In this document: positions 51,286-60,308 of the stretch, piece after piece
How positions within the stretch are numbered: the first letter of the stretch is position 1
How the letters are laid out: every line of letters starts with the position of its first letter
Source: Sediminibacterium sp. KACHI17
GTDB taxonomy: Bacteria; Bacteroidota; Bacteroidia; Chitinophagales; Chitinophagaceae
Length of the DNA stretch: 64,000 bases
Reading direction: 5' to 3'
NCBI RefSeq assembly: GCF_040362915.1
Contig: NZ_AP029612.1
Coordinates: 1,550,001 to 1,614,000 of the forward strand
The notes under the pieces: generated by a model
Database searches by the model: none
Told to the model about the DNA's origin: nothing
What the model saw: only the letters and a program-made list of their open reading frames with translations
Made by a program: the position numbers and the translations under genes

Positions 51286-52206
51286 TTATGATGCTATGAA
51301 TCCAAAATAAATCCACCAAAAATCCAGTAAAATCAATAACAGCAAAAATCCAAAAAGCCTAAAAAAAGAAATTCCACCCAATGTGGATTTTACAATGTAT
51401 AAAGAAGCGCTTAAATATCGATAAAACCCAAAAGCAAATAGAAATAATAATAGCATAAATATTAACTGGATTATTAATGAACCATTTGTTTCATCAAATG
51501 CCGTATCGGGAGAATACATAACAGTAGTCATGAGTAATAAAAAGGGAACTGTCATATATACTCTGGCATAAATCATAGCTAAAAAAGATCCTCGGAAAAC
51601 TTTACCAAGGATTGGCTCATTACTTATTTTGAATAATAAAAGGGCAATGATGATCGCATTCATATTGCAAATGACAAAAAAGATTGCTGCTTGCTCATAA
51701 ATTTTCAGTTCAGTAAAGTGATTGAGCAATGTTTCAAATACTCCTACTCCATACACTTGCACTTCCTTTGGTTTTGTACTAGCTCTACTATTATTTGTAT
51801 TGTCTGTATTAGCTGCATGAGTGTTATCTGAACTTGTTTCTGTTACTTCACTTTTTGTTGTATCACGATCACTATTTTGAATAATATTTTCTTGAGTAGA
51901 GGTTTGAGCACTATCAATCACTTGATTAGCGGATGCCATTTCAGACGACTCACTTTCAGTATACTCAGGAGCAGTATTGATCACAAATAAAGTAGCCAAC
52001 GCAATCAATACACCCAATTTAATGGGGGAACTATACCTTCTATATTGTTGATTGGGATCTCCTATCGCTTCTTCAGCCTCCACAATAGCATAACAATTTT
52101 TTGAGTGCTTAAATAGTTTTCCAACCGTAATAAAGACAAGTGAAATCTCTACAATAATCAGATATAGCAGACTTTCAATACTATTTAGTAGTTTTTCAAA
52201 ATCCAT
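51286..52206 (-). CDS. multi-pass membrane protein, function unknown
   Basis: 306 residues. One hydrophobic segment near the N-terminus (LYLIIVEISLVFITVG), a second near residue 72 (LGVLIALATLFVINTAP), then a long Ser/Thr/Asn/Asp-rich hydrophilic linker (about residues 90-150), followed by four membrane helices (AAIFFVICNMNAIIIALLLF and onwards). No catalytic motif and no recognised family. The region is AT-rich relative to the neighbouring housekeeping genes. It is convergent with yifB across the palindromic hairpin. Confidence 0.65.
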   Translation of the reverse strand: MDFEKLLNSIESLLYLIIVEISLVFITVGKLFKHSKNCYAIVEAEEAIGDPNQQYRRYSSPIKLGVLIALATLFVINTAPEYTESESSEMASANQVIDSAQTSTQENIIQNSDRDTTKSEVTETSSDNTHAANTDNTNNSRASTKPKEVQVYGVGVFETLLNHFTELKIYEQAAIFFVICNMNAIIIALLLFKISNEPILGKVFRGSFLAMIYARVYMTVPFLLLMTTVMYSPDTAFDETNGSLIIQLIFMLLLFLFAFGFYRYLSASLYIVKSTLGGISFFRLFGFLLLLILLDFWWIYFGFIAS

Positions 52207-52557
52207 GACTCAGGTGTTAGTTTCTACAATATAACTTGTTAAAAACCCATATACAAGCTTTTTAAAGAAAATCATCTACCTAATTGGATTGCCTGATTCC
52301 AAGAGACTTATAATATTAGATCGAACCAGAACAAAGGCAAGGATACAATGCCAGTATTTATACAGTTTTGGAACTTTCCAAAAGTCAACTCGCACTAATT
52401 GTTCCGCTTTGTGCTTTTGAAAGGATCTCATCGGTTTGTAGATGCTCCTTAGCATTGTTAATTGAAATGCGTGAAGTTGTTGTGCTCATAAAGTTTTTTT
52501 TAGTTGATGAAATTGATTTCTGAAATAAAAATTTTGAGACGTTTTTAATAAAAGAAG
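52207..52557. other. 350-base gap without a recognisable gene
   Basis: AT-rich. It contains a 7-bp hairpin TTTTGGA/TCCAAAA (52366-52372 with 52377-52383) whose core AACTTTCC resembles the palindrome at 51206-51249. No coding potential or RNA gene was identified. Confidence 0.4.
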
Positions 52558-52833
52558 TTATCGATTAAATAATATGTTTAACCCATACTGAGTGAAATAA
52601 ATGCATACAAACAAAAACGTAAATAGTATTACTAAGAATATTGCCAGATTTCTTCGCTTTAGTTGAATTAAACTAATAACTAGCCAAAAAGTAGGAAATA
52701 CAAAGCTTGTTTTTAGCTTAAGTTGTAAGGGGTCATTAATTAGCAAGTATCCATAAAATCCCATGGAAAATGCTACTATGACAATAAATATTATTGTTAC
52801 TTTTTTCATTTCAATTTTATTGATTGCCTTCAA
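52558..52833 (-). CDS. small hydrophobic protein with three predicted helices
   Basis: 91 residues (alternative start at the second Met, MKKVTIIFIVIVAFSMGFYG). It has three hydrophobic stretches: one at the N-terminus, FVFPTFWLVISLIQL, and LAIFLVILFTFLFVCIYF. No recognised family. It lies in the loosely packed 51-54 kb region. Confidence 0.5.
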   Translation of the reverse strand: MKAINKIEMKKVTIIFIVIVAFSMGFYGYLLINDPLQLKLKTSFVFPTFWLVISLIQLKRRNLAIFLVILFTFLFVCIYFTQYGLNILFNR

Positions 52834-53103
52834 TTCAAAAAAATGAATTCAACGAAATAAAACTTTACAAAACTAAAAGTGACTGATTTCTGTTAGTATG
52901 AAACAGATACTTATCTCTATTTTATTGATCTTATAGGGGGGGGGATAAACAAAATAAATTTAATAGTATTTTTAATTTCTTCAAATAAATATATACATTC
53001 CCAAGACCATTCTTAAAAGTTACTTACATTAACATTACTAACCCCACTAATGAAAGAGCCTCTCTTTAAAAATGCGTATTGAAAATTGCAGAAAGTTAAC
53101 TGG

Positions 53104-53739
53104 TCAGTAAGAAAACTTAACCCCCAATAAAAAAGGCAGTTCACCAGAAATATTTTTCCTTGATGAATCCCATAGCCTACAATCTATTTGCAGTAATCGC
53201 ATCGTTATAGCGAATGATTTTCCAACTTTATACTGCATATTTAAATTAATGCCAGTCCTTGCAGAATAGTTATTAAATGTTTTACGCTCGTAAATTCTTG
53301 ATGAATCAGTTACATAGATAACATTACCTCTCTCTATTTCTTTGAAATCAAGATATTGGATATATCCACTAGGGAAAAGATCTATATGTTTTCCGATTTG
53401 AAAGTTTCGTTCATAAAAAAAACCCAATGCAGTTATTTGATGGGTAAGTTTTCCATATCGAGTTAACGGGTAAGGACCAGAAACGGTTTGCTCCCAGAAC
53501 AGGCCGGATACCATAGTAGTTTGATGGGTCCTGGAAAATTGAAGTCCTATAATACTGTGCTTACTAATATCCGTTCCTATCTTCCCATCAAACATGAATG
53601 GGGTATTATTGATATTATTTGGATCTGTCGTTAATCTGAAACCGCCGATAGATGGATTTATATACACTCTTTTTTCAGAAGTCTGCGCAGATGTTAGACT
53701 CACAACACACAATCCCAGAAAAAGAAATACAATTTTCAT
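53104..53739 (-). CDS. putative outer membrane beta-barrel protein
   Basis: 211 residues from ATG 53739 with signal peptide (MKIVFLFLGLCVVSLTSAQ). The rest has alternating polar and aromatic strands (SIIGLQFSRTHQTTMVSGLFW, HQITALGFFYERNFQIG, YSARTGINLNMQYKVGKSF) and ends in FLLGVKFSY, the terminal aromatic typical of outer membrane barrels. No specific family recognised; probably eight strands given the length. Neighbours offer no clue. Confidence 0.65.
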   Translation of the reverse strand: MKIVFLFLGLCVVSLTSAQTSEKRVYINPSIGGFRLTTDPNNINNTPFMFDGKIGTDISKHSIIGLQFSRTHQTTMVSGLFWEQTVSGPYPLTRYGKLTHQITALGFFYERNFQIGKHIDLFPSGYIQYLDFKEIERGNVIYVTDSSRIYERKTFNNYSARTGINLNMQYKVGKSFAITMRLLQIDCRLWDSSRKNISGELPFLLGVKFSY

Positions 53740-53882
53740 ATACTGCATAAGATATCCTTTATTGGTATGGTTGTAATATTAAAGCTAATTGAAATTTGAG
53801 TATGAACACTTTTCCTTTATGGGTCAAAAGATGAACAAGGATCAAATATCACTCATTCATCTAGTAATAAAAGCTACCCTTT

Positions 53883-54365
53883 TCAATGACTCGAGGTATA
53901 CTGAAAAATTTTAACCGGCGGTATCAGAAAAGAATATTTAATTATCTCATTTGACTTACCCTCAGTAAAAAAAGGTGTTTCTTGCCCCGAAATATTTTCT
54001 TTTCTTTTTTCGACAAATAGAAAAACAGGAATTACTACGATGAAGGACTCTTTCTCAGGTTTGATCCAATTATCAGTATGCTTACCAATATTCTTACTCG
54101 CCCACTTTGATATTTCCGTTTCTTGGTTGTACAATTCACTGACTTTTTCTACCCCTTTATTACCGATCAATATCTTAAAAAACAGGAAATAATCTTTCTT
54201 TAAAATAGGCATTGAACGAACCAATGATCTTTCGATATGCTTATGCAAAGAATCGATTCCACCCTTATAAATATTAAAAGATGTATCAGCACCCTTTGAT
54301 GATGCAGACGCGGATTGTACACATAATAAGATCGAAAATAAGAACAAGCAGAAAAATAGTCTCAT
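53883..54365 (-). CDS. hypothetical secreted protein
   Basis: 160 residues with a signal peptide (MRLFFCLFLFSILLCVQSASA). The mature part is helical and then beta-like: NIYKGGIDSLHKHIERSLVR resembles the start of short periplasmic proteins related to TonB-type energy transducers (a Gly-x-x-x-Leu-x-x-x-Ile pattern), but no clear domain call is possible. Function unknown. Confidence 0.55.
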   Translation of the reverse strand: MRLFFCLFLFSILLCVQSASASSKGADTSFNIYKGGIDSLHKHIERSLVRSMPILKKDYFLFFKILIGNKGVEKVSELYNQETEISKWASKNIGKHTDNWIKPEKESFIVVIPVFLFVEKRKENISGQETPFFTEGKSNEIIKYSFLIPPVKIFQYTSSH

Positions 54366-54408
54366 ATTATGTAAGATAAAAGCTTTGTTACCCTTTGACC
54401 CACGAATC

Positions 54409-54771
54409 TCAATACTGTCCAGTCCCTAACAATACCAACGTACAAGCTTCCATCACTTGAATTCCATTAGATTTCGCAAGTTCTTCCAGTTCATCATTTT
54501 CCGTACCCGGATTAAATATGATGCGTTTGGGTTTCAACGAAAGAATATAATCATAATAATGTTGCTGTAATTGTGGATTCAGATAGAGCGTTACTGTATC
54601 TGTATTTTTTTCTTCAGGTCTTTCTGTAGTAATAGCTATATCACCGATCACTCCTTTTTTATTTCCGATAGCCACCACCGGATGTCCATAGGCTCGAAGC
54701 TTATTTACTGCCAAATAACTATAACGTGATGGATTCTCCGAAGCACCCAACACCACTGTTTTCTTACTCAT
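54409..54771 (-). CDS. CoA-binding Rossmann-fold protein (YccU-like)
   Basis: 120 residues from ATG 54771 (MSKKTVVLGASENPSRYSYL). CoA_binding_2 family: the nucleotide-binding start VVLGASENPSRYSYLAVNKL, then GHPVVAIGNKKG and PKRIIFNPGTENDELEELA with the C-terminal ACTLVLLG. Binds CoA or its derivatives. The family role is unclear. It overlaps the stop of the upstream membrane protein by four bases, so the two are translationally coupled. Confidence 0.85.
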   Translation of the reverse strand: MSKKTVVLGASENPSRYSYLAVNKLRAYGHPVVAIGNKKGVIGDIAITTERPEEKNTDTVTLYLNPQLQQHYYDYILSLKPKRIIFNPGTENDELEELAKSNGIQVMEACTLVLLGTGQY

Positions 54772-55190
54772 ACTTGTTCTTTTTGATAGTGACGATAGAT
54801 CTTTCTCCAATAGCGTATCGCTAATACATCGATCGTTATAAAATAAATAGACAGTACATAAACCATATAAGCTTTCTTACTATCCAAAGGAATTTTCAAC
54901 ATACCGAATGATGACATGATGAAAAAAGCTACCCCTAAAATGATCCCTGCCAGTAAGTTGGTTCTGAAAAACCGGCTATCTACATCATTGGCCTGTAACA
55001 GATTTAGCAAACAACTCACCATCTGCCAAATTCCGATGATCATCAATCCGAGTCCATGGACTAAGATCAACATATAAAAGTCACTTTTTTTGAATGCCTC
55101 AGGGAAAAAATAAATAAAGGGCACCCATGACATGATCCATACCACTGCCTGCCCATATAAGTCTGCATTCTGTAAAATCGATCCTTTCAT
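54768..55190 (-). CDS. four-helix integral membrane protein, function unknown
   Basis: 140 residues from MKGSILQNADLYGQA (an ATG three codons upstream is possible). Four hydrophobic helices, for example VVWIMSWVPFIYFFPEAF, MLILVHGLGLMIIGIWQMVS, LLAGIILGVAFFIMSSFG and MVYVLSIYFITIDVLAI. No motif is known to me. It shares four bases with the CoA-binding gene. Confidence 0.65.
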   Translation of the reverse strand: MKGSILQNADLYGQAVVWIMSWVPFIYFFPEAFKKSDFYMLILVHGLGLMIIGIWQMVSCLLNLLQANDVDSRFFRTNLLAGIILGVAFFIMSSFGMLKIPLDSKKAYMVYVLSIYFITIDVLAIRYWRKIYRHYQKEQV

Positions 55191-55271
55191 ATTTATCATC
55201 TGTGATTCGTAATTAAAGATACAATAACACTTACAGTATTATGATCCGTTTACAGTACGTAACTTTCCACC

Positions 55272-57119
55272 ATGAAGAAATTAGTTGTTGTTGCATTGGT
55301 AATGTTGACCATCAACATTCAGGCACAGATCAAACCTTTTCGTTTTGCTTTTATCTCTGATACGCATATTGGCTCTCCCAATGGCAGTGCAGAAGAAGAT
55401 CTAAGAAGAACCGTAGCAGATATCAATCAAATGACCGATATCGCTTTTGTGGTACTTACCGGTGATATCACGGAATTAGGAACAACAGAAGAGATCAAGA
55501 TGGCCAAAGCGATCCTAAGTGAATTAAAAGTTCCCTACTACATCATTCCCGGCAATCATGATACCGGTTGGAGTGAAACAGGGGGTGTTGCTTTTGTTCA
55601 GGTCTTTGGTTATGATAAGTTCATCTTTGAACACAATGGTATTACTTTCATTGGTTGCGCTTCCGGGCCTTATGTGCGTATGAGTGATGGACATATCCCG
55701 CGTGATGCCGTGAATTGGCTCGATAAAGAATTGAACCAGCTAAAGAAAGATCAGCCGATTGTCTTCCTCAATCATTATCCACTGGATAATGGACTGGATA
55801 ATTGGTATGAAGCCATCGACAGGTTGAAAAAAAAGAATACCATCGCTGCGTTATGTGGTCATGGTCATGCCAATAAAGCCATGAATTTTGAAGGTATTCC
55901 TGCGGTGATGGGTCGCTCTAATCTGAGAGCAAAGGCTGAGATCGGCGGGTATAATTTGGTGGATGTACGTGCTGACTCTATGCTCTTTTCAGAACGCAGA
56001 CCCGGACTGGAAACCCGTGCTTCCTGGACGGGCATTCGGATCGCACAACATGATTATCAGACAAGTGCAGCAAGCATGCGTCCTTCTTATGCTGTCAATG
56101 ATAGTTTTCCCAATGTAAAAGCCAAATGGGTACACCACTCTCCTGCCAATGTCATTTCTACTCCTGCTACAGATGGTAAACTGGTGTTTTTTGGGAACAG
56201 TATGGGAACGATCACTGCAGTGGATATAGTATCAGGAAAAGAAAAATGGAAGTTTCAAACCCTAGGTTCTGTTTTTTCCTCTCCGGCTATTGCGGGTAAG
56301 CAAGTGATCATGGGTTCGGGAGACGGATGGGTGTATTGTTTACAAAACAACACAGGAAAACTGATCTGGAAATACCAAACAGGTGCTGCTGTTTTGGGAT
56401 CACCGCTCATTGAAAATGACAAGGTATATATCGGCTCGAGTGACCACCATTTCAGGGCGCTGGAGCTTGCTACGGGTAAAGAAATATGGAGTTTTGGAGG
56501 ATTGAATGGCCCGGTCATGAGTAAACCTGTGATCGAGGGAGAGAAGATCATTTTTGGTGCATGGGATCGGAATCTTTATGCTTTGAATAAAAGCAATGGA
56601 CAGTTGATCTGGCAGTGGAACAATGGATCTACCGTATTGAATTTCTCACCGGCAGCCTGTATTCCGGTGATCAAAGATCAGGTAGTGTATGTGGTAGCAC
56701 CAGATCGTTACATCAATGCAATTGACCTGGAAACCGGTAAAACATTATGGAGAAACAATGAAGCCACGGTCAGAGAATCTATCGGTATTTCCAATGACGG
56801 AAAATTTGTGTACGGAAAAACCATGAATGATTGGATAGTCGCATTCCCTACCTCTAGGGAAAAGCAGTCTGTTGCGTGGAAAGTCAACTGTGGCTTTGGT
56901 TACGAGCATGTTCCCTCAATGCTGATAGAAAAAGACAATACCATCGTTTTTGGTACAAAAAGTGGAAGAGTATATGCCGTTGACCCGGTGAAACAGGAGA
57001 AAAAATGGGTGTATAAGATCGACAATTCGATGGTGAATACTGTGAATATGCTGAGCAATAAACAGATCATTGCAGCAACCATGGATGGCAAAGTGACCCT
57101 CCTGGAAGTGAAAGAATAA
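55272..57119 (+). CDS. secreted metallophosphoesterase with PQQ-type beta-propeller
   Basis: 615 residues with signal peptide (MKKLVVVALVMLTINIQAQ). The N-terminal 240 residues are a calcineurin-like phosphoesterase: SDTHIG, LTGDITE, PGNHDTGW, LNHYPLD, GHGHAN. The C-terminal 320 residues are PQQ-like propeller repeats (GKEKWKFQTLGSVFSSPAIAG, GKLIWKYQTGAAVLGSPLIE, GKTLWRNNEATV). This combination occurs in Bacteroidota secreted enzymes. The substrate is unknown. It is divergent from the membrane protein gene. Confidence 0.88.
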   Translation: MKKLVVVALVMLTINIQAQIKPFRFAFISDTHIGSPNGSAEEDLRRTVADINQMTDIAFVVLTGDITELGTTEEIKMAKAILSELKVPYYIIPGNHDTGWSETGGVAFVQVFGYDKFIFEHNGITFIGCASGPYVRMSDGHIPRDAVNWLDKELNQLKKDQPIVFLNHYPLDNGLDNWYEAIDRLKKKNTIAALCGHGHANKAMNFEGIPAVMGRSNLRAKAEIGGYNLVDVRADSMLFSERRPGLETRASWTGIRIAQHDYQTSAASMRPSYAVNDSFPNVKAKWVHHSPANVISTPATDGKLVFFGNSMGTITAVDIVSGKEKWKFQTLGSVFSSPAIAGKQVIMGSGDGWVYCLQNNTGKLIWKYQTGAAVLGSPLIENDKVYIGSSDHHFRALELATGKEIWSFGGLNGPVMSKPVIEGEKIIFGAWDRNLYALNKSNGQLIWQWNNGSTVLNFSPAACIPVIKDQVVYVVAPDRYINAIDLETGKTLWRNNEATVRESIGISNDGKFVYGKTMNDWIVAFPTSREKQSVAWKVNCGFGYEHVPSMLIEKDNTIVFGTKSGRVYAVDPVKQEKKWVYKIDNSMVNTVNMLSNKQIIAATMDGKVTLLEVKE

Positions 57120-57225
57120 GGATGTGTATAGCCCGTTAACATTTTTTGAAAGAACTAATACTTTGAATTCGCAAATTATTTTCTAACTTTCCTATCTCAT
57201 CATTTACAACAACAAACTAACCATC

Positions 57226-57672
57226 ATGGCAAAAGCTAAAAAGAAAGCCGCTAAAAAACCAGCAGCGAAGAAAGCTCCTGCAAAAAAGGCTGTAAAGAAG
57301 GCCGCTAAAAAAGCTGTAAAAAAAGCTGCTAAGAAAAAAGCACCTGCTAAGAAGGCTGCTCCTAAAAAGAAAGCTGCTGTTAAAAAAGCAGTGAAAAAAG
57401 CTGCTGCAAAAAAACCAGCTGCTAAGAAAAAAGCCGCTCCTAAAAAAGCTGCATCTAAAAAGAAAGTAGCAAAGAAAGCCCCAGCAAAAAAAGCTCCAGC
57501 GAAGAAGGCTGCTCCTAAAAAAGTAGCTGCAAAAAAGCCAGCTGCTAAGAAAAAAACCGCTCCTAAGAAAGTGAGCAAACCAGCACCAGTTGCAGCTCCT
57601 GCTCCGGCACCAGCTCCTGCACCTGTTGAAACACCGGCTGTAAGCAATCCGGAAATTCCATTCAACGCTTAA
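57226..57672 (+). CDS. lysine/alanine-rich histone H1-like DNA-binding protein
   Basis: 148 residues, nearly all Lys, Ala and Pro, made of KKAAKKPAAKKAPAKK-type repeats, then a Pro/Ala tail (APAPAPAPAPVETPAVSNPE). Resembles the C-terminal domain of histone H1 and bacterial histone-like proteins (Hc1/AlgP type). Expected to bind DNA non-specifically. The opposite strand also reads as a long open frame, but this is a side effect of codon bias. A terminator follows at 57700. Confidence 0.88.
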   Translation: MAKAKKKAAKKPAAKKAPAKKAVKKAAKKAVKKAAKKKAPAKKAAPKKKAAVKKAVKKAAAKKPAAKKKAAPKKAASKKKVAKKAPAKKAPAKKAAPKKVAAKKPAAKKKTAPKKVSKPAPVAAPAPAPAPAPVETPAVSNPEIPFNA

Positions 57673-57699
57673 TCAGCGATTGATATCAAATTTATAATG

Positions 57700-57730
57700 A
57701 TCCTGTTACTGTTCTAGTAACAGGATTTTT
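57700..57730 (+). terminator. intrinsic terminator of histone-like gene
   Basis: 11-bp perfect stem (57700-57710 with 57716-57726, ATCCTGTTACT) with 5-base loop and T-run. Confidence 0.88.
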
Positions 57731-57807
57731 ATTTGTATTTTATAGAGCTACGTCTCTTTTTAAAATATCTTTATAAGCATTCATTTTCTTCACCAAAACT
57801 TCTTTTC

Positions 57808-60222
57808 ATGCGCACACTGCTTTGGGCTTGTTGTTGTTTGCTGTTTTTGCAAACACAATCGCAGAACACCTCATCGAAGATCAACGAGAAAACAAAGAAC
57901 ATGAAACGGTATGATGGTTATTTCACTTATTGGTGGGATGCGAATACCGGTAAAATATGGTTACAGGTAGACAAACTGAATCAAGAGTTTCTTTATGTGA
58001 ATTCTCTGCCCGCCGGATTAGGATCTAATGATGTCGGGCTTGATCGTGGACAATTGGGTAGTACCCGTATTGTGACCTTTCATAAAATAGGTAAGAAATT
58101 ATTGATGATACAGCCTAACTATCGTTATCGCACCAACTCATCAGATGAAAAAGAAAGAAAAGCAGTACAAGAATCATTTGCTCAATCGGCCATTGCAGGC
58201 TTTACGATTGATGAAGATGAGGGTGATAAAGTGTTGGTAGATGCTACTTCCTTCTTTTTAAGAGATGCACACGGTATCGCTGATCGTATCCGTGGGATGC
58301 GTCAGGGTTCTTATACATTCAATGAATCTCGCTCTGCGATTTATCTTCCGAATACCCGCAATTTCCCTTTGAATAGTGAGTTTGAAGCCATCATTACTTT
58401 TACCGGAGGTAGTGATGCGGGTAGATTTGTGAATGCCGTAACCCCTTCTTCTGAAGCCATCACCGTTCGCATGCATCACTCTTTTGTACAGCTACCGGAT
58501 AATCAATACAAGCCTCGTAAGTATGATATCCGTAGTGGTTATTTTGGTATCAGCTATTTTGATTTCAGTAGTCCATTTACCGAACCCATTGAACAGATGT
58601 TTATTTCCCGTCATCGACTGGAAAAGAAAGATCCAACAGCTGCCATTAGTGATCCGGTTGAACCTATTGTGTATTATTTAGACAATGGCACACCTGAACC
58701 TATTCGTTCTGCATTATTGGAAGGTGGTCGCTGGTGGAATCAGGCCTTTGAAGCAGCGGGTTACAGAAATGCTTTCATCATTAAAATGTTACCGGATGAT
58801 GCCGATCCAATGGATATCCGTTACAATATGATTAATTGGGTGCATCGTTCAACCAGAGGATGGAGTTATGGCGCATCTGTTACTGATCCTCGTACCGGTG
58901 AGATCATCAAAGGACAGGTAACACTGGGCTCTTTACGTGTGCGTCAGGATCATTTGATCTTTACAGGACTCCTGTCACCCTATGAAACCGGCAAACCTGT
59001 TCCTGCTACAATGCGGGAAGCAGCACTGCAACGTTTACGCCAGTTATCGGCCCATGAGATCGGTCATACACTCGGATTACAACACAATTATGCATCCAGT
59101 TATAATGACCGTGGATCGGTGATGGATTATCCGCATCCCAATATTTTCGTAAACAGTAAAGGCGAGATCGATTTTTCGAAAGTATATACCAATGAGATCG
59201 GCGAATGGGATAAAAGAGCCATCACCTATGGCTATCAGGATTTCCCCGATGGTACCAATGAGGAAAAAGCTTTGAAGAATTTACTGGAAGAGAATACCAA
59301 AAAAGGATTACTGTTCATAGCAGATGCGGATGCCAGAGCTGCCGGTGGACTACATCCCTATGCCCACTTATGGGATAATGGAAAAGATGTGACCGATGAA
59401 TTAAAAAATGTATTACAGGTTCGACAAAAAGCATTGGATCAATTCTCTGAAAAAGCCATTCAGGAAGCCATGCCAATGTCCAGATTAGAAGATGTATTGG
59501 TGCCGGTATACAATTATCATCGTTATCAGATCGAAGCCGTAGTAAAACTGATCGGCGGTATGAATTACAGTTATAATGTTCGTGGTGATGTACAACAACA
59601 ACCACAGATACTGGACAATGCTATTCAGCAAAAAGCACTGAAAGCCGCATTGGATTGTTTATCACCGGATGTACTCACTTTACCTGATCGTATCAGCTTG
59701 ATGATTCCTCCCAGACCGCCATTGTATTATGGTGTTGGAGAAACTTTTGCGAAAAGAACAGGGATGAGTTTTGATCCGATGGCAGCAGCGGAAGCCTTGG
59801 CGCATTTTGAATTGGGCTTTTTATTCAATGCAGAAAGAGCGAACAGACTCGAACAATTCAAAGCACAAAAAGGGACTTTGGGTTGGGGTGAAGTATTGGA
59901 TGCCATCATTCAAAAAACTTGGATGGCACCAAAGCAGGAAGGATTAAAAGGTCAGGTTCAAGCGCAAACACAACAGATCGTATTGACGTGGTTACTTGCT
60001 TTAAGTCAGCATAACAATGCCAACTACATGGTGAAATCTATTTGCTTTGACAGATTGAATAATTTAAAAGCGTACGCAAAAAGACAAGCTGATTTGAATC
60101 CTGTTACATGGCGTGCTCATTATCTGTATGCAGTTGAAAGAATTGAAAAACCTAAAGACATTGAACTGCCCCAACATGCAGAAATAGCTCCAGGAGCACC
60201 GATCGGGTGTGATGAGTGGTGA
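57808..60222 (+). CDS. secreted zinc-dependent metalloprotease (DUF5117/DUF5118 type)
   Basis: 804 residues from ATG 57808; an in-frame TTG upstream lengthens it but lacks a signal sequence. Signal peptide MRTLLWACCCLLFLQTQSQ. The zinc site is SAHEIGHTLGLQHNYASSYND (HExGHxLGLxHN) with MDYPHP as the Met-turn. The DUF5117 region covers the first 400 residues (YFTYWWDANTGK, GLDRGQLGSTRIVTF). Large Bacteroidota proteases of this kind are predicted periplasmic or exported. No operon partner. The stop codon lies in a heptad array. Confidence 0.9.
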   Translation: MRTLLWACCCLLFLQTQSQNTSSKINEKTKNMKRYDGYFTYWWDANTGKIWLQVDKLNQEFLYVNSLPAGLGSNDVGLDRGQLGSTRIVTFHKIGKKLLMIQPNYRYRTNSSDEKERKAVQESFAQSAIAGFTIDEDEGDKVLVDATSFFLRDAHGIADRIRGMRQGSYTFNESRSAIYLPNTRNFPLNSEFEAIITFTGGSDAGRFVNAVTPSSEAITVRMHHSFVQLPDNQYKPRKYDIRSGYFGISYFDFSSPFTEPIEQMFISRHRLEKKDPTAAISDPVEPIVYYLDNGTPEPIRSALLEGGRWWNQAFEAAGYRNAFIIKMLPDDADPMDIRYNMINWVHRSTRGWSYGASVTDPRTGEIIKGQVTLGSLRVRQDHLIFTGLLSPYETGKPVPATMREAALQRLRQLSAHEIGHTLGLQHNYASSYNDRGSVMDYPHPNIFVNSKGEIDFSKVYTNEIGEWDKRAITYGYQDFPDGTNEEKALKNLLEENTKKGLLFIADADARAAGGLHPYAHLWDNGKDVTDELKNVLQVRQKALDQFSEKAIQEAMPMSRLEDVLVPVYNYHRYQIEAVVKLIGGMNYSYNVRGDVQQQPQILDNAIQQKALKAALDCLSPDVLTLPDRISLMIPPRPPLYYGVGETFAKRTGMSFDPMAAAEALAHFELGFLFNAERANRLEQFKAQKGTLGWGEVLDAIIQKTWMAPKQEGLKGQVQAQTQQIVLTWLLALSQHNNANYMVKSICFDRLNNLKAYAKRQADLNPVTWRAHYLYAVERIEKPKDIELPQHAEIAPGAPIGCDEW

Positions 60223-60250
60223 GTTTGTGATGAGTGTGGGTAGTGAGTAT
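60211..60250 (+). repeat. heptad array, GTGAGTA family
   Basis: Units ATGAGTG, GTGAGTT, TGTGATG, AGTGTGG, GTAGTGA around the metalloprotease stop, then directly a terminator. Single arm, related to 21684-21778. Confidence 0.6.
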
Positions 60251-60289
60251 AAAAAGAGAGCCGCTGAACAAATCAGCGGCTCTCTTTTT
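60251..60289. terminator. bidirectional intrinsic terminator
   Basis: 17-bp perfect stem (60251-60267 with 60273-60289, core AGAGAGCCGCTGA), A-run before and T-run after. Serves the convergent metalloprotease and NTF2-like lipoprotein genes. Confidence 0.9.
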
Positions 60290-60308
60290 GAAAATAGCTT
60301 AGGGTGCT

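Noticed and set aside
57204..57665. Long open frame on the minus strand opposite the histone-like gene (Ala/Phe/Gly-rich)
   Set aside because: It is a mirror effect of the AAA/GCT codon pattern of the Lys/Ala-rich gene; no signal or family resemblance.
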